Part shown: one piece after another, positions 18,238-26,904 of the stretch | Position numbering within the stretch: the first letter of the stretch is position 1 | How the letters are laid out: each line of letters begins with the position of its first letter | Assembly: GCF_013033965.1 (NCBI RefSeq) | Contig: NZ_WQFE01000014.1 | Span: 1-64,000 of the forward strand | Direction: 5' to 3' | DNA from: Ruegeria atlantica | Lineage (GTDB): Bacteria; Pseudomonadota; Alphaproteobacteria; Rhodobacterales; Rhodobacteraceae | Length of the DNA: 64,000 nt | Position numbers and translations under genes: made by a program | Notes under the pieces: generated by a model | Database searches by the model: none | The model's input: only the letters and a program-made list of their open reading frames with translations | What the model was told of the DNA's origin: nothing

Positions 18238-18998
18238 CCAATAAAGCCGCGGCGCAATAGATTTAGTCCGGCGGCCAACAACACGATCAGTGTTACTTTG
18301 CGAAACAGCGCCTGATCGATTCTCGACTGAAGCTGCATGCCCACCCACATCCCGGCTACCGCCGGTACAATCAGGGCAGCTGAAAACGGCGCCGTATCGG
18401 CGCGCAGGATGCCGGATCCCATATGGGCGATCGCCAAGGCAATTGCGCCAAGCCCGTAAATGACCCCCTGAACCCGCATTTGCACCGCCTTGGGTGTGTT
18501 CAAGGCCGTCAGGTACGCCACCGTTGGCGGCCCCCAGATACCGGACATACCGCCGACAAATCCCGCGACTGCCCCGATTAGGACTTCAATACGAGCCGAC
18601 TGCTCTTTCAGCACCAGCTTCACACCCAAGACCTGGATCAGGGCAAAGAATGTGACCGGAACGCCGATCATCAGCAGAAAGGTCGACGTCGGCACCAAAG
18701 TGACCAGCTTGGCCCCGGCCAGAAGGAACACCAAGCCCACGATCAAAAAAATCCGAAACTGCCTGATCGAAGACACGGCCGCGGAAACGCCCTGTCCCAA
18801 TGCCTGAAAGACGTTCGTGACCAGCGTCGGAAGGATAAGGCCCGCAATGGCCAGTTCAGGCGGCAAGAAAACGCTCAACCCCGAAACCATGACCATAGGC
18901 ATCGCAAAACCGACGATACCTTTGACCCAGCCCGCCAAGAAGGCAACGGCCAAAGCCAGCAGAAGGTCCTGCGGAGTCAGTAAGGAAAACAATGTCAT
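18234..18998 (-). CDS. Sulfite exporter TauE/SafE family protein
   Basis: A 254-residue membrane protein with seven to eight helices in two related halves; each half begins with the glycine-rich motif of the family (AGWVKGIVGFAMP near residue 22, AGFVGGMSGIWGPP near residue 145). The family exports sulfite, sulfoacetate or other organic anions; the substrate cannot be read from sequence. It is divergent from mcd, which starts about 145 bases away, and convergent with the membrane protein gene at 17695. Confidence 0.88.
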   Translation of the reverse strand: MTLFSLLTPQDLLLALAVAFLAGWVKGIVGFAMPMVMVSGLSVFLPPELAIAGLILPTLVTNVFQALGQGVSAAVSSIRQFRIFLIVGLVFLLAGAKLVTLVPTSTFLLMIGVPVTFFALIQVLGVKLVLKEQSARIEVLIGAVAGFVGGMSGIWGPPTVAYLTALNTPKAVQMRVQGVIYGLGAIALAIAHMGSGILRADTAPFSAALIVPAVAGMWVGMQLQSRIDQALFRKVTLIVLLAAGLNLLRRGFIG

Positions 18999-19060
18999 GG
19001 CCCCGTGATATCATTCCTGACGGGCGCTGCACTGCAAAAACGTTCGAGAAATATTAGAAC

Positions 19061-19104
19061 TTTTTCGTTGCGCAATACGTATTTTTGTTGCGCTGCATGT
19101 GCAG
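19061..19104. promoter_or_regulatory. Paired direct repeats and palindrome in the mcd promoter region
   Basis: TTTTCGTTGCGC (19061-19072) and TTTTTGTTGCGC (19081-19092) are 12-bp direct repeats with one mismatch, exactly 20 bases apart. The second overlaps a perfect palindrome GCTGCA-TG-TGCAGC (19091-19104). The two helical-turn spacing suits side-by-side binding of a regulator 40-80 bases before the mcd start. The regulator is unknown. Confidence 0.5.
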
Positions 19105-19143
19105 CATGATATGACCAGACGACACGAAAGAAGGACACGATTC

Positions 19144-20835
19144 ATGGCCCATGACGGACAGGATATGACCCAGATGACGACACCTGCGATTTTGCCCGAT
19201 CTTCTGACGCTGACCCGTGCGGCCGCTCCCGCCGTCGAAACAGTGTTCGAGCTTGCGCGCGAGTCGGTGCGCGGCATGGTTTCCGCTGATGGCCGGGTAT
19301 CCGGTGCCCTGATCGAAGCCAATCAAACGGCGGCCCATGGCCTGTCATGGCTGGCCACGTATTCTCAGTCACTGAAACAGATGCAACGCTGGGCCGAAGC
19401 GTTGGAGGCCGACGGCAAGTTCGGTGAGATCGAGCAGCTGCTGCACCAGATCGCCTTTGGCGAATACCTGCATCAGGTCGCTGGCGGCATTCCCATGAAC
19501 CAGGGCGAAGTCGTACGCCTTCAGGACATGGGTCTGGGCTGGGATGCCCTGTCCGGCTTTCAGATTCCCGAAATTCAAACGCTGATGGCGCAGGCGAACT
19601 CTCAGGCCGCGCGCACGCGGCTGGTTGCGCTGATGGAAGATCAGGCCGGTGCCACCATGTTCGGCGCCTCGGGTCTGGACGAAGAGCTTGAGATGATCCG
19701 CGACCAGTTCCGCCGTTACGCGGTCGAAAAGGTCGAACCCCACGCCCATGAATGGCACCTCAAGGACGAACTGATCCCGATGGAAATCATCGAGGAACTT
19801 GCCGAAATGGGCGTCTTTGGCCTGACCATCCCGGAAGAGTTCGGTGGATTCGGCCTATCCAAAGCCTCGATGTGCGTGGTGTCCGAGGAACTGTCGCGCG
19901 GTTACATCGGCGTCGGCTCATTGGGCACCCGGTCCGAGATCGCGGCCGAGCTGATCATCGCTGGCGGCACCGACGAACAAAAAGCCAACTGGCTGCCGAA
20001 ACTGGCCAGCGCCGAAATCCTACCGACGGCCGTTTTTACCGAACCCAACACAGGCTCGGACCTGGGCAGCCTGCGCACTCGCGCAGTCAAAAACGCGGAA
20101 GGTGACTATGAGATCACCGGCAACAAGACATGGATCACCCACGCTGCGCGCACCCATGTGATGACGCTGTTGGCCCGGACCAACCCGGAAACCACCGATC
20201 ACCGCGGCTTGTCCATGTTCCTGGCCGAAAAGACGCCGGGTACGGACGAAAACCCCTTCCCCACCCCCGGCATGACCGGCGGCGAAATCGAGGTTCTGGG
20301 CTATCGCGGCATGAAGGAATACGAGCTGGGCTTTGACGGCTTCAAGGTCAAGGGCGAAAACCTGTTGGGCGGCGAAGAGGGCAAAGGCTTTAAACAGCTG
20401 ATGGAAACCTTCGAGAGCGCCCGCATCCAGACCGCTGCCCGCGCCATCGGTGTTGCTCAAAGTGCGCTGGATATCGCGATGCAATATGCGCAAGACCGCA
20501 AGCAGTTTGGCAAGTCGCTGATCAACTTCCCTCGTGTGTCCGGCAAGCTGGCGATGATGGCGGTCGAGATTATGATCGCTCGTCAGCTGACCTATTTCTC
20601 GGCCTGGGAAAAAGACCACGGTCACCGTTGCGACCTTGAGGCTGGCATGGCCAAGCTGCTTGGCGCCCGCGTGGCCTGGGCTGCCGCGGATAACGGTCTG
20701 CAGATTCACGGCGGCAACGGTTTTGCGCTGGAGTACAAGATCAGCCGCGTCCTGTGCGACGCGCGCATTCTAAATATTTTTGAGGGGGCTGCCGAAATTC
20801 AGGCACAGGTTATTGCACGGCGCTTGCTGGGCTAA
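19144..20835 (+). CDS. mcd: (2S)-methylsuccinyl-CoA dehydrogenase
   Basis: FAD enzyme of the ethylmalonyl-CoA pathway oxidising methylsuccinyl-CoA to mesaconyl-CoA and passing electrons to ETF. At 563 residues it is about 170 longer than ordinary acyl-CoA dehydrogenases: the N-terminal extension (ALIEANQTAAHGLSWLATY, EIEQLLHQIAFGEYL) is characteristic of Mcd. The core follows, with FTEPNTGSDL, KTWITHAA and the C-terminal QIHGGNGFALEYKISR...FEGAAEIQ. I chose ATG 19144 with AAGGA upstream. Identity rests on that extension and the alphaproteobacterial context; ETF is encoded in this window. Confidence 0.9.
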   Translation: MAHDGQDMTQMTTPAILPDLLTLTRAAAPAVETVFELARESVRGMVSADGRVSGALIEANQTAAHGLSWLATYSQSLKQMQRWAEALEADGKFGEIEQLLHQIAFGEYLHQVAGGIPMNQGEVVRLQDMGLGWDALSGFQIPEIQTLMAQANSQAARTRLVALMEDQAGATMFGASGLDEELEMIRDQFRRYAVEKVEPHAHEWHLKDELIPMEIIEELAEMGVFGLTIPEEFGGFGLSKASMCVVSEELSRGYIGVGSLGTRSEIAAELIIAGGTDEQKANWLPKLASAEILPTAVFTEPNTGSDLGSLRTRAVKNAEGDYEITGNKTWITHAARTHVMTLLARTNPETTDHRGLSMFLAEKTPGTDENPFPTPGMTGGEIEVLGYRGMKEYELGFDGFKVKGENLLGGEEGKGFKQLMETFESARIQTAARAIGVAQSALDIAMQYAQDRKQFGKSLINFPRVSGKLAMMAVEIMIARQLTYFSAWEKDHGHRCDLEAGMAKLLGARVAWAAADNGLQIHGGNGFALEYKISRVLCDARILNIFEGAAEIQAQVIARRLLG

Positions 20836-20865
20836 TCGGAATTAGGCATCCCGTTTCCCCAACTA

Positions 20866-20893
20866 GACCCGGCCTTGCGCCGGGTCATTTTCT
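20866..20893 (+). terminator. Rho-independent terminator of mcd
   Basis: GACCCGGC (20866-20873), five-base loop, GCCGGGTC (20879-20886), then ATTTTCTTTG. The stem is perfect and lies 31 bases after the mcd stop. Confidence 0.85.
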
Positions 20894-21051
20894 TTGTTTC
20901 GTGCACCTGTTTCGATATCATTCCGTCCGATCTGTGAGCAGATAGTGAACTTCTCTGGTCCTTGAACGAAGAAACTTCCCCTTTGCTTTTGGTCAAAATC
21001 TCTTTAGGGCACGCTGCGACCCGGACCAGGCCCAAGGATGGTGACGACAAA

Positions 21052-21606
21052 ATGACCCGACTAATTTTTGCGCTTTGGGCGACGATTTTAGCGCTGATAC
21101 TGAGCGGTTGCGCCACGACCCAACCCGTAGCGGGCTACAGCGAGCTTGATGAGCTGGCGCAGGCGATCAAAGACCTTGGACCCGAAGTCGATCCGGCCGA
21201 GGCACAAAAGGCCGCAAGCATCGCCTATACCTACTCACAGCAACTGAAACGGGAATGGAACGTCTCTGACCCAGCGATCATCCACAACGCCAAGGTCATC
21301 AACGGGTTTCGGGAAAAAGGGTTGTGCAATGACTGGGCGCAGGCCATGACCCGGCGCCTGCAACAGGAAAATTTCCGCACTCTGGACGTGCACTGGGCCA
21401 CCTCGCCCCCAACCGCGTTCAGGATCATCCACCATTCGGCAGCAATCAGCGCGAAGGGCGATTCGATGTATGATGGCATCATCCTGGACCCATGGCGCAA
21501 CAGCGGAGTGCTGTTTTGGGATCAGGTGCGAGAAGACACCCGATACAACTGGAGACCGCGCCGGGAAGTCCGCGAAGAACTGATTAGTGGCGAGATACCG
21601 TACTAA
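21052..21606 (+). CDS. Lipoprotein with possible Cys-His-Asp catalytic triad
   Basis: A 184-residue lipoprotein: signal peptide with lipobox LSGC (Cys20). In the mature part, Cys92 in GLCNDWAQAM, His127 or His128 in FRIIHHSAAI, and Asp146 in GIILDPWRN occur in the order and sequence surroundings expected of transglutaminase-like or papain-like cysteine enzymes (helix-starting Cys, strand His, strand Asp followed by Pro-Trp). This is my reading of the pattern and not a family match I can name. The ATG at 21052 follows AAGGATGG at a long distance. Upstream codons from 20962 are open but not typical. Confidence 0.75.
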   Translation: MTRLIFALWATILALILSGCATTQPVAGYSELDELAQAIKDLGPEVDPAEAQKAASIAYTYSQQLKREWNVSDPAIIHNAKVINGFREKGLCNDWAQAMTRRLQQENFRTLDVHWATSPPTAFRIIHHSAAISAKGDSMYDGIILDPWRNSGVLFWDQVREDTRYNWRPRREVREELISGEIPY

Positions 21607-21655
21607 GCTGGCGTTCCCGGTTCCCGCGGCACCGACAAAAAAGTAAGACACCCAT

Positions 21656-22048
21656 ATGATGCGCCTGATCCTGACACTGCCCCTGATTGCCCTGTTTCAA
21701 TGCGACAAGGACGAGTCTGTTGCGGCTTATGGCGCCAGCGATCAGACTTGGGTTCTGCAGGAGATTGACGGGCAACCGTTCGAGGCCAGTGCTATGCTGC
21801 GGTTCCCTGAAGAAGGCAAGATCGCCGGCAACGCCCCGTGCAACAGCTACAGCGGCACCCTGAATGCGCCTTACCCCTGGTTTGAGGTTTTAGATCTGAC
21901 CGCAACACGCGCAGCCTGCGCCGGGCTTGAAGCCGAGGGATTCTATTTCGCGGCACTGATCGCGATGACACAGTCCGAAGTTTCCGGCGATGTGCTGATC
22001 CTGCGCAATGACGATGGGCACGAGATGGTGTTCAAAGCCGCCGAGTGA
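21656..22048 (+). CDS. META domain lipoprotein (HslJ-like)
   Basis: A 130-residue secreted protein with lipobox LFQC (Cys16). The mature region W31[10 protein letters not shown]..., [11 protein letters not shown] and [12 protein letters not shown] is the META domain pattern (W.L..I.G, CN.Y.G, T.MAC), found in HslJ and related envelope stress proteins. Three extra cysteines could form a disulfide. It follows the Cys-His-Asp lipoprotein by 49 bases and its last 17 bases overlap the end of convergent recO. Confidence 0.85.
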   Translation: MMRLILTLPLIALFQCDKDESVAAYGASDQTWVLQEIDGQPFEASAMLRFPEEGKIAGNAPCNSYSGTLNAPYPWFEVLDLTATRAACAGLEAEGFYFAALIAMTQSEVSGDVLILRNDDGHEMVFKAAE

Positions 22049-22757
22049 ACTGATCCACAAATCTTGCCCGCGCATCCGGTAAAGGATTGTGCCCCAGAGA
22101 TGGGGCCAGATGATGTTCCAAAAAATAGCCTGTGGTTCTTAACGCAGCTGCGATCTCGTCATCTGGTGCCTGGCCCTCACCGCGCAAACAGGGCGGCAGG
22201 GGCAACAGTTTGCCCGCCCATTCTCCGGCCCCCTCGGCACTGACGGCTCGACCGGTTTTTGGTGAGACAAAAGCCAACCCTTCGGTGGCCCCGGTCACCG
22301 CACAGGCCGACAGGTCCATGCCAAAGCCCAACTCTTCCAGCAGCGCCAATTCCCAGCGCATGTAGGCCAGCGGCCAGATTTCGTCCTGCCCCAACAAATC
22401 CAACAATTGTTCTGTCTGCTTGTAAATTGCGGGGTGCGGTTCACGCTCTGGCAGGCAAAAGGACAACAGTGCAACGGCTGCGTTCAATCCGGCCAACGCC
22501 ATTCGCCCCGAAAACGCAGCCGCAGCGCGCGAACGCAAAGGTTCAACCTGAAAAGTGCCAAGATGCTCTTCCAGCCGTGCGCGCCAAAGAACATCCAATT
22601 GCGCACCGGGTTGCAGGATTGGGGCGATCTTGCGACTGGTCCCACCGCGTACGACGCCCGCATGCCGACCGTGGTCTTCAGTAAAGACTTCGATGATCGC
22701 CGCGGTTTCGCCATGACGGCGGGTGGTCAGTAGGATGCCGTGATCTCGCCAGTCCAA
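22032..22757 (-). CDS. recO: DNA repair protein RecO
   Basis: RecO helps load RecA at gaps with RecR and RecF. The 241-residue protein has the N-terminal OB-fold ([29 protein letters not shown]) and the helical C-terminal domain ([18 protein letters not shown]). The start is a TTG at 22755-22757: it places the family N-terminus (M-DWRD) correctly and has GGAG six bases upstream, while the upstream open frame to 22817 is not conserved-looking. In related genomes recO follows era; here DUF1491, a SemiSWEET gene and a small plus-strand gene lie between. Confidence 0.93.
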   Translation of the reverse strand: MDWRDHGILLTTRRHGETAAIIEVFTEDHGRHAGVVRGGTSRKIAPILQPGAQLDVLWRARLEEHLGTFQVEPLRSRAAAAFSGRMALAGLNAAVALLSFCLPEREPHPAIYKQTEQLLDLLGQDEIWPLAYMRWELALLEELGFGMDLSACAVTGATEGLAFVSPKTGRAVSAEGAGEWAGKLLPLPPCLRGEGQAPDDEIAAALRTTGYFLEHHLAPSLGHNPLPDARARFVDQFTRRL

Positions 22758-22883
22758 ATTTGGCTCCGTGCCGTTTTCTGCCCTATTTGAACCACGACAG
22801 ATAAGAACCGCAACCACGAAGGCTTGACGTACGGAAGATATACCCCATTATTTAACAACATGGTTAAACAAAGATCAGATCTG

Positions 22884-23189
22884 ATGCGCGGAATCACAAT
22901 CACATATCGTTATGATGGCGACGAGGCAGAATGGCAGGAGGCTGTAAGCAGCTTCATCGCAGCCATCGACAACGACCCTGCAGCAGCAGGAAAATTCACC
23001 TATCAGGTCGCGGTGGCCGATGATGGTATATCCCGGTTTCACTGGGGGCGCTGGGACAGTGCCGAGACATTGGCCCATGTGCAATCGCAGCCCTATTTTC
23101 AGACCTTTGCACCCAAGGTGAAAGCATTTGCCGGCGATACGTTAAGCGCTGTTGGTCACGATATCACGCAGAAAAGCAGAGGGTGGTAG
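22884..23189 (+). CDS. Small conserved protein, possible dimeric alpha/beta barrel
   Basis: A 101-residue soluble protein starting MRGITITYRYDGDEAEWQEA. Its layout (strand, helix WQEAVSSFIAAIDND, strand TYQVAVADDG, strand SRFHWGRWDSAETLAHVQSQPYFQTF, final strand) resembles the ferredoxin-like dimeric barrels of the antibiotic biosynthesis monooxygenase group. No catalytic residue is evident and the function is unknown. It is divergent from recO. A start at 22824 would add 20 residues of poor quality. Confidence 0.65.
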   Translation: MRGITITYRYDGDEAEWQEAVSSFIAAIDNDPAAAGKFTYQVAVADDGISRFHWGRWDSAETLAHVQSQPYFQTFAPKVKAFAGDTLSAVGHDITQKSRGW

Positions 23190-23218
23190 GGTTTGGTTTG
23201 CTCGCGCAAAATGCGCGA

Positions 23219-23542
23219 TCAGAACGTCAAACCAGCATGGATCAGGATGCCAAGGACCATAAGCAGGTTCAGCACCATTGAGATGCCGTTGCCCACATAG
23301 ATGGGCAGCTTGCCCACTATCAACCCGTAGGCAAACCACAGAAACGACAGCGCGGCATAAAGCGACCACGAGAGCAGAGACTGCCCGGTCGCGTGTTGGG
23401 AATGGGTGAAGTATAGTTTTATCAGTTGCGGTAGCGTCGCAAAGGGGCCGACAACGCCGATGAACACCATGAAGCCTTCGAACCGCTGCATCCAGTGGCC
23501 GAGATTCGAGTTTTCCAGTTTTTGAGCAAGCGTTTCAGCCAC
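23219..23542 (-). CDS. SemiSWEET-like transporter (PQ-loop, MtN3 family)
   Basis: A 107-residue membrane protein with three helices (about residues 23-42, 52-73 and 80-103), the single repeat of SWEET sugar transporters; GPFATLPQLIKLYFTH carries the PQ motif and SLLSWSLYAALSFLWFAYG the second helix. Dimers of such proteins move sugars. I place the start at GTG 23540-23542 because a perfect AAGGAGG lies seven bases before it; a TTG at 23620 has no good binding site. The N-terminal 22 residues before helix 1 are hydrophilic. Confidence 0.85.
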   Translation of the reverse strand: MAETLAQKLENSNLGHWMQRFEGFMVFIGVVGPFATLPQLIKLYFTHSQHATGQSLLSWSLYAALSFLWFAYGLIVGKLPIYVGNGISMVLNLLMVLGILIHAGLTF

Positions 23543-23630
23543 GCGAGCACCTCCTTGATGTTCGGCATCGTTGGAAGACCGGATCGCTGACAAAATAGTC
23601 TCTTTGGCCTGTCTGTCCAAGCCCTGGATG

Positions 23631-23960
23631 CTATTCGAGCCCGTCTTCTCCCAACAGGTGACGCCCTTGCCGGTCTTCCACCTCGATCACCCACAGATCG
23701 GGGTCGAAACTGCGTTGCCGGGTGATGGCATCGTCAACATCAGCCTCGGCACCGGATGAGAGTTCGACCCATTTGCGCTCACCGCTCATCAGATCAAAAC
23801 TTCGCTGAAACGCGACGGCTTGCCCGTCCAGAGTGTTCAGTTTGACCAACACTGCTCCTGCCGTGTCGTCCCCATGGGACACGACAAAAGCCGGGATCTC
23901 CTGAAAACGAAGCCGCGCCAGATAGGCGTGTACCCAGAAGTCGGCCGTCAGTCGGGTCAT
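23631..23960 (-). CDS. DUF1491 family protein
   Basis: A 109-residue protein with the DUF1491 pattern: TADFWVHAYLARLRFQEIPAFVV at the start, GDDTAGAVLVKLNTLDG, and DPDLWVIEVEDRQGRHLLGEDG at the end. The family is alphaproteobacterial and of unknown function. It overlaps the era stop by four bases (ATGA), so it is translationally coupled to era, an arrangement I recall from related genomes. Confidence 0.9.
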   Translation of the reverse strand: MTRLTADFWVHAYLARLRFQEIPAFVVSHGDDTAGAVLVKLNTLDGQAVAFQRSFDLMSGERKWVELSSGAEADVDDAITRQRSFDPDLWVIEVEDRQGRHLLGEDGLE

Positions 23961-24865
23961 GCGTTGCCGTCTTTGAAATCCAGACCCATTTCCGAGTAAC
24001 GCTCGGATTCTTCCAGCCAGTTCGGGCGGACCTTGACCTGCAGGAACAGGTGGATTTTGCGGTCGAGAAACTCTTCCAATTCAGCCCGTGCGGCCTGGCT
24101 GACGGCTTTGATCGTTTCGCCACGCTTGCCCAGCACGATGCCTTTATGACCGTCGCGCATGACGTAGATCACCTGATCGATCTTGGCTGAACCGTCTTTG
24201 CGCTCTTCCCAGTTTTCGGTCTCGACCGTCAGCTGATAGGGCAATTCCTGATGCAGGCGCAGTGTCAGTTTCTCGCGCGTCATTTCGGCCGCAATCATGC
24301 GCAGAGGCAAATCAGCGATCTGATCCTCGGGATATAGCCACGGGCCTTCGGGCAGTTCCGACGCCAGCCATTTGCGCAGATCGTCAACGCCATAGCCCTT
24401 TTCCGCGGAAATCATGAAGGTTTCGGAAAACGGGTAGCGTGCGTTCAGGTCACTTGTCAGGGCCAGCAGCACCTCAGATTGGACCTTGTCGATCTTGTTG
24501 ATCGCCAGCGCGATCTTCCGACCCTGCCCAATCTCTTCCAATCCTTCAAGTATGCGCTCGACCCCTTCGGTGATACCGCGATGCGCCTCGACCATCAGCA
24601 CGACGACATCTGCATCCGCTGCCCCGCCCCAAGCGGCGGCAACCATAGCGCGGTCCAGACGACGGCGGGGTTTGAAAAGGCCCGGCGTGTCGACAAACAC
24701 CAGCTGCGCATCGCCTTCCATCGCCACGCCGCGAATGCGGGCGCGGGTGGTTTGCACCTTATGCGTCACGATCGAGACCTTCGCCCCAACCATGCGGTTC
24801 AGCAGGGTGGATTTGCCCGCGTTGGGCTCTCCGATCAGGGCGATAAATCCGGCGCGTGTGGTCAT
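23957..24865 (-). CDS. era: GTPase Era
   Basis: Essential Ras-like GTPase that binds the 3' end of 16S rRNA during 30S assembly. The 302-residue protein has G1 GEPNAGKS (12-19), the QTTRARIRG switch region, G3 DTPG, G4 NKID, and the C-terminal KH domain with IVLGKRGETIKAVSQAAR. Normally it follows rnc; here 2.2 kb with a multicopper oxidase and a membrane protein gene separate them. It overlaps DUF1491 by four bases. Confidence 0.97.
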   Translation of the reverse strand: MTTRAGFIALIGEPNAGKSTLLNRMVGAKVSIVTHKVQTTRARIRGVAMEGDAQLVFVDTPGLFKPRRRLDRAMVAAAWGGAADADVVVLMVEAHRGITEGVERILEGLEEIGQGRKIALAINKIDKVQSEVLLALTSDLNARYPFSETFMISAEKGYGVDDLRKWLASELPEGPWLYPEDQIADLPLRMIAAEMTREKLTLRLHQELPYQLTVETENWEERKDGSAKIDQVIYVMRDGHKGIVLGKRGETIKAVSQAARAELEEFLDRKIHLFLQVKVRPNWLEESERYSEMGLDFKDGNA

Positions 24866-25023
24866 GTGTCTGGCGATCCTGTTTGCAAGTGCGCACCCCT
24901 ATAGCAGAAAGGCCGCGCGGGCCAGAGGGATTTGTCGCATTGCGGCCATGCAAAATCAGTGTCACGCCTGACCCATGCCACGCCAGATCCAGCCAGGCAA
25001 CAATTCGGAATATGAGGCAAGAC

Positions 25024-26400
25024 ATGAAACGTCGCGAGTTTCTTCTGGGCAGCGGGGCCGCCGTCGGCGCGCTGGGTTTGGGCGGTTTCGGATTGGCGCA
25101 GAGCACGCCGGAGTTGACCATCCAACCGGCGAGCTTTGCCCTGCGAGATACGATGACGACCGGAATGGTCAGCCTGTCCCAAAACGCGCCGCCGCCGGTG
25201 TTACATGGCAAGCAGGGACAGACGATGCGGTTGCCGGTACGCAATACCCTGTCGGAATACACCGCGATGCACTGGCATGGGATGCGGATCGCCAACGAAA
25301 TGGACGGAGTGCCTTACCTGACCCAGATGCCGCTGGGTGAAGGTGAGGTCTTCAACTATGAATTCACTCCGCCCGATGCCGGCACCTACTGGTATCACCC
25401 GCATTGCATGACGATGGAGCAGATGGCCCATGGCCTGACGGGCGTCATGGTGATTGCGGAACCCGAAGACCCAGGCTTTGACAGCGAACAGGTGATCAAC
25501 CTGCGTGACTTCCGGCTGAATGACGATGGTTCGTTTCTGCCTGCCTATACCCAGCGTGGTGCCGCACGGGCCGGAACGTTTGGCAATGTCCACACTGCCA
25601 ACTGGATACAGGGTCCTGTCTACGATCACGCCGCAGGCAGTCTGGTGCGGCTGCGAGTGGTGAATACGGACACAACGCGCATCTACAAACTGCATCTTCA
25701 GGGCGGCAATGCGCGGATCATCGCGTGGGACGGCCATCCGCTCGAGATGGACATCCCGATGCCCAGCGCCGAAGACCCGCTTCTTGTCGGACCCGGTCAG
25801 CGTGTAGATTTTGCGGTTGCAATGCCCCGCGACGAGGGGCGCAGCGTTGCCCTGATGGCCAAGCTGCCCGGTCAGCCGCACAAGCCCATGGCGCAGTTGC
25901 GCGCAATCGGATCATCAACGTCACGGGACCTGCAAGAGCTACGGCCACTTACGGCAAACCCCGTCGCCAAGCCCGATCTGAACAATGCCGAACTGCACGA
26001 GTTCGTATTTGGTTGGACGCCCGAGGGTGGTGAACCGAATAACGGGTTCTGCGGCTCGCTGGGATACAACTTCTGGTCAATCAACCGCAAACCCTGGCCC
26101 GGTGACGCGGCGCAGGGTGTCGGTCCGCTGGCGACGCTGGAGATGGGCAAAAGCTATGTCCTGCGACTGCGCAATGAGTCGCCAAACCTTCACCCGATCC
26201 ACCTGCACGGGCTGGCCTTTGTGCCGGTGCGGTCGAACCTGCGCCGACTGCCGCCGCTGACGACCGACACCATGCTGTTGTTGAAGGATGAAGTGGTCGA
26301 GATCGCGCTGGTTGCCGACAATCCGGGCGATTGGGCGTTCCATTGCCACGTCATCGAACATCAAAAGACCGGGCTGACGGGATTTATCCGGGTGGTGTAA
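25024..26400 (+). CDS. Multicopper oxidase, Tat-exported
   Basis: A 458-residue periplasmic oxidase coupling substrate oxidation to O2 reduction. The N-terminus KRREFLLGSGAAVGA is a twin-arginine signal. Copper ligands are all present: HWHG (83-86), HPH (125-127, in YWYHPHC), HPIHLHG (390-396) and H440-C-H442 with His446. Leu451 stands at the type 1 axial position, where CueO and CotA carry Met, which usually means higher redox potential. There is no Met-rich insert like CueO's, so metal or organic substrate is open. The ATG at 25024 follows GAGG. Confidence 0.93.
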   Translation: MKRREFLLGSGAAVGALGLGGFGLAQSTPELTIQPASFALRDTMTTGMVSLSQNAPPPVLHGKQGQTMRLPVRNTLSEYTAMHWHGMRIANEMDGVPYLTQMPLGEGEVFNYEFTPPDAGTYWYHPHCMTMEQMAHGLTGVMVIAEPEDPGFDSEQVINLRDFRLNDDGSFLPAYTQRGAARAGTFGNVHTANWIQGPVYDHAAGSLVRLRVVNTDTTRIYKLHLQGGNARIIAWDGHPLEMDIPMPSAEDPLLVGPGQRVDFAVAMPRDEGRSVALMAKLPGQPHKPMAQLRAIGSSTSRDLQELRPLTANPVAKPDLNNAELHEFVFGWTPEGGEPNNGFCGSLGYNFWSINRKPWPGDAAQGVGPLATLEMGKSYVLRLRNESPNLHPIHLHGLAFVPVRSNLRRLPPLTTDTMLLLKDEVVEIALVADNPGDWAFHCHVIEHQKTGLTGFIRVV

Positions 26401-26427
26401 GGGGCGGCTGGAGCGCCCCTCCGATAT

Positions 26428-26904
26428 TCAGGCTTGTTGACGCTCGATCAAGCGCAGGACAGCGACCATGACGATCCCGTAAAGGACGTGGCCGATCAGA
26501 GCAACCCATGTGATCGCAGAGAAGTTCAAGAACGTTGGCAAACCGGACAAGGTGGTGATCCCGCCCAGTGCAAAGACCCAAAGGCCAAACCCGTAGATGG
26601 CCGAGGCGGCAAACATATGGTCAGATCCAAGAACCCCAATCCAGATCGGCTTGAAAATAAGAAACCATCCCATCGGATAGGCAATCAGACCCACAAGATA
26701 GAAATGCACGAAGAAGCCAAGGAAAGCATTGCTGGGCAAGCCAAGACTGGACAGAAGGCTTTGGGCCAGCCCTTCGGGCGACAGGTTAGCCCAACCGATG
26801 CCGGGGCTGACAACCTGGCCCCAAAAATCGAAGGCGATCGTGGCGATGAAGCCAGCGATGAAAAGAAAGCCGATATTCACGGTGGTCAGTTTTGCGCTTT
26901 GCAT
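26428..26904 (-). CDS. Integral membrane protein, unknown function
   Basis: A 158-residue protein with four predicted helices (about residues 8-30, 62-85, 98-118 and 125-150). Aromatic and glycine content is high (FAGFIATIAFDFWGQ, GLIAYPMGWFLIF). I do not recognise the family. It is convergent with the multicopper oxidase gene, their stops 27 bases apart; an AGGGGCG/CGCCCCT hairpin (26400-26420) between them lacks a T-run. It may handle redox partners of the oxidase, but nothing in the sequence shows this. Confidence 0.75.
   Translation of the reverse strand: MQSAKLTTVNIGFLFIAGFIATIAFDFWGQVVSPGIGWANLSPEGLAQSLLSSLGLPSNAFLGFFVHFYLVGLIAYPMGWFLIFKPIWIGVLGSDHMFAASAIYGFGLWVFALGGITTLSGLPTFLNFSAITWVALIGHVLYGIVMVAVLRLIERQQA

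Noticed and set aside
24856..25023. 56-codon N-terminal extension of the multicopper oxidase
   Set aside because: It would bury the twin-arginine signal; the ATG at 25024 has a binding site.
26400..26420. Terminator between the multicopper oxidase and the membrane gene
   Set aside because: AGGGGCG/CGCCCCT forms a stem, but neither strand has a following T-run, so I mention it only as a hairpin.
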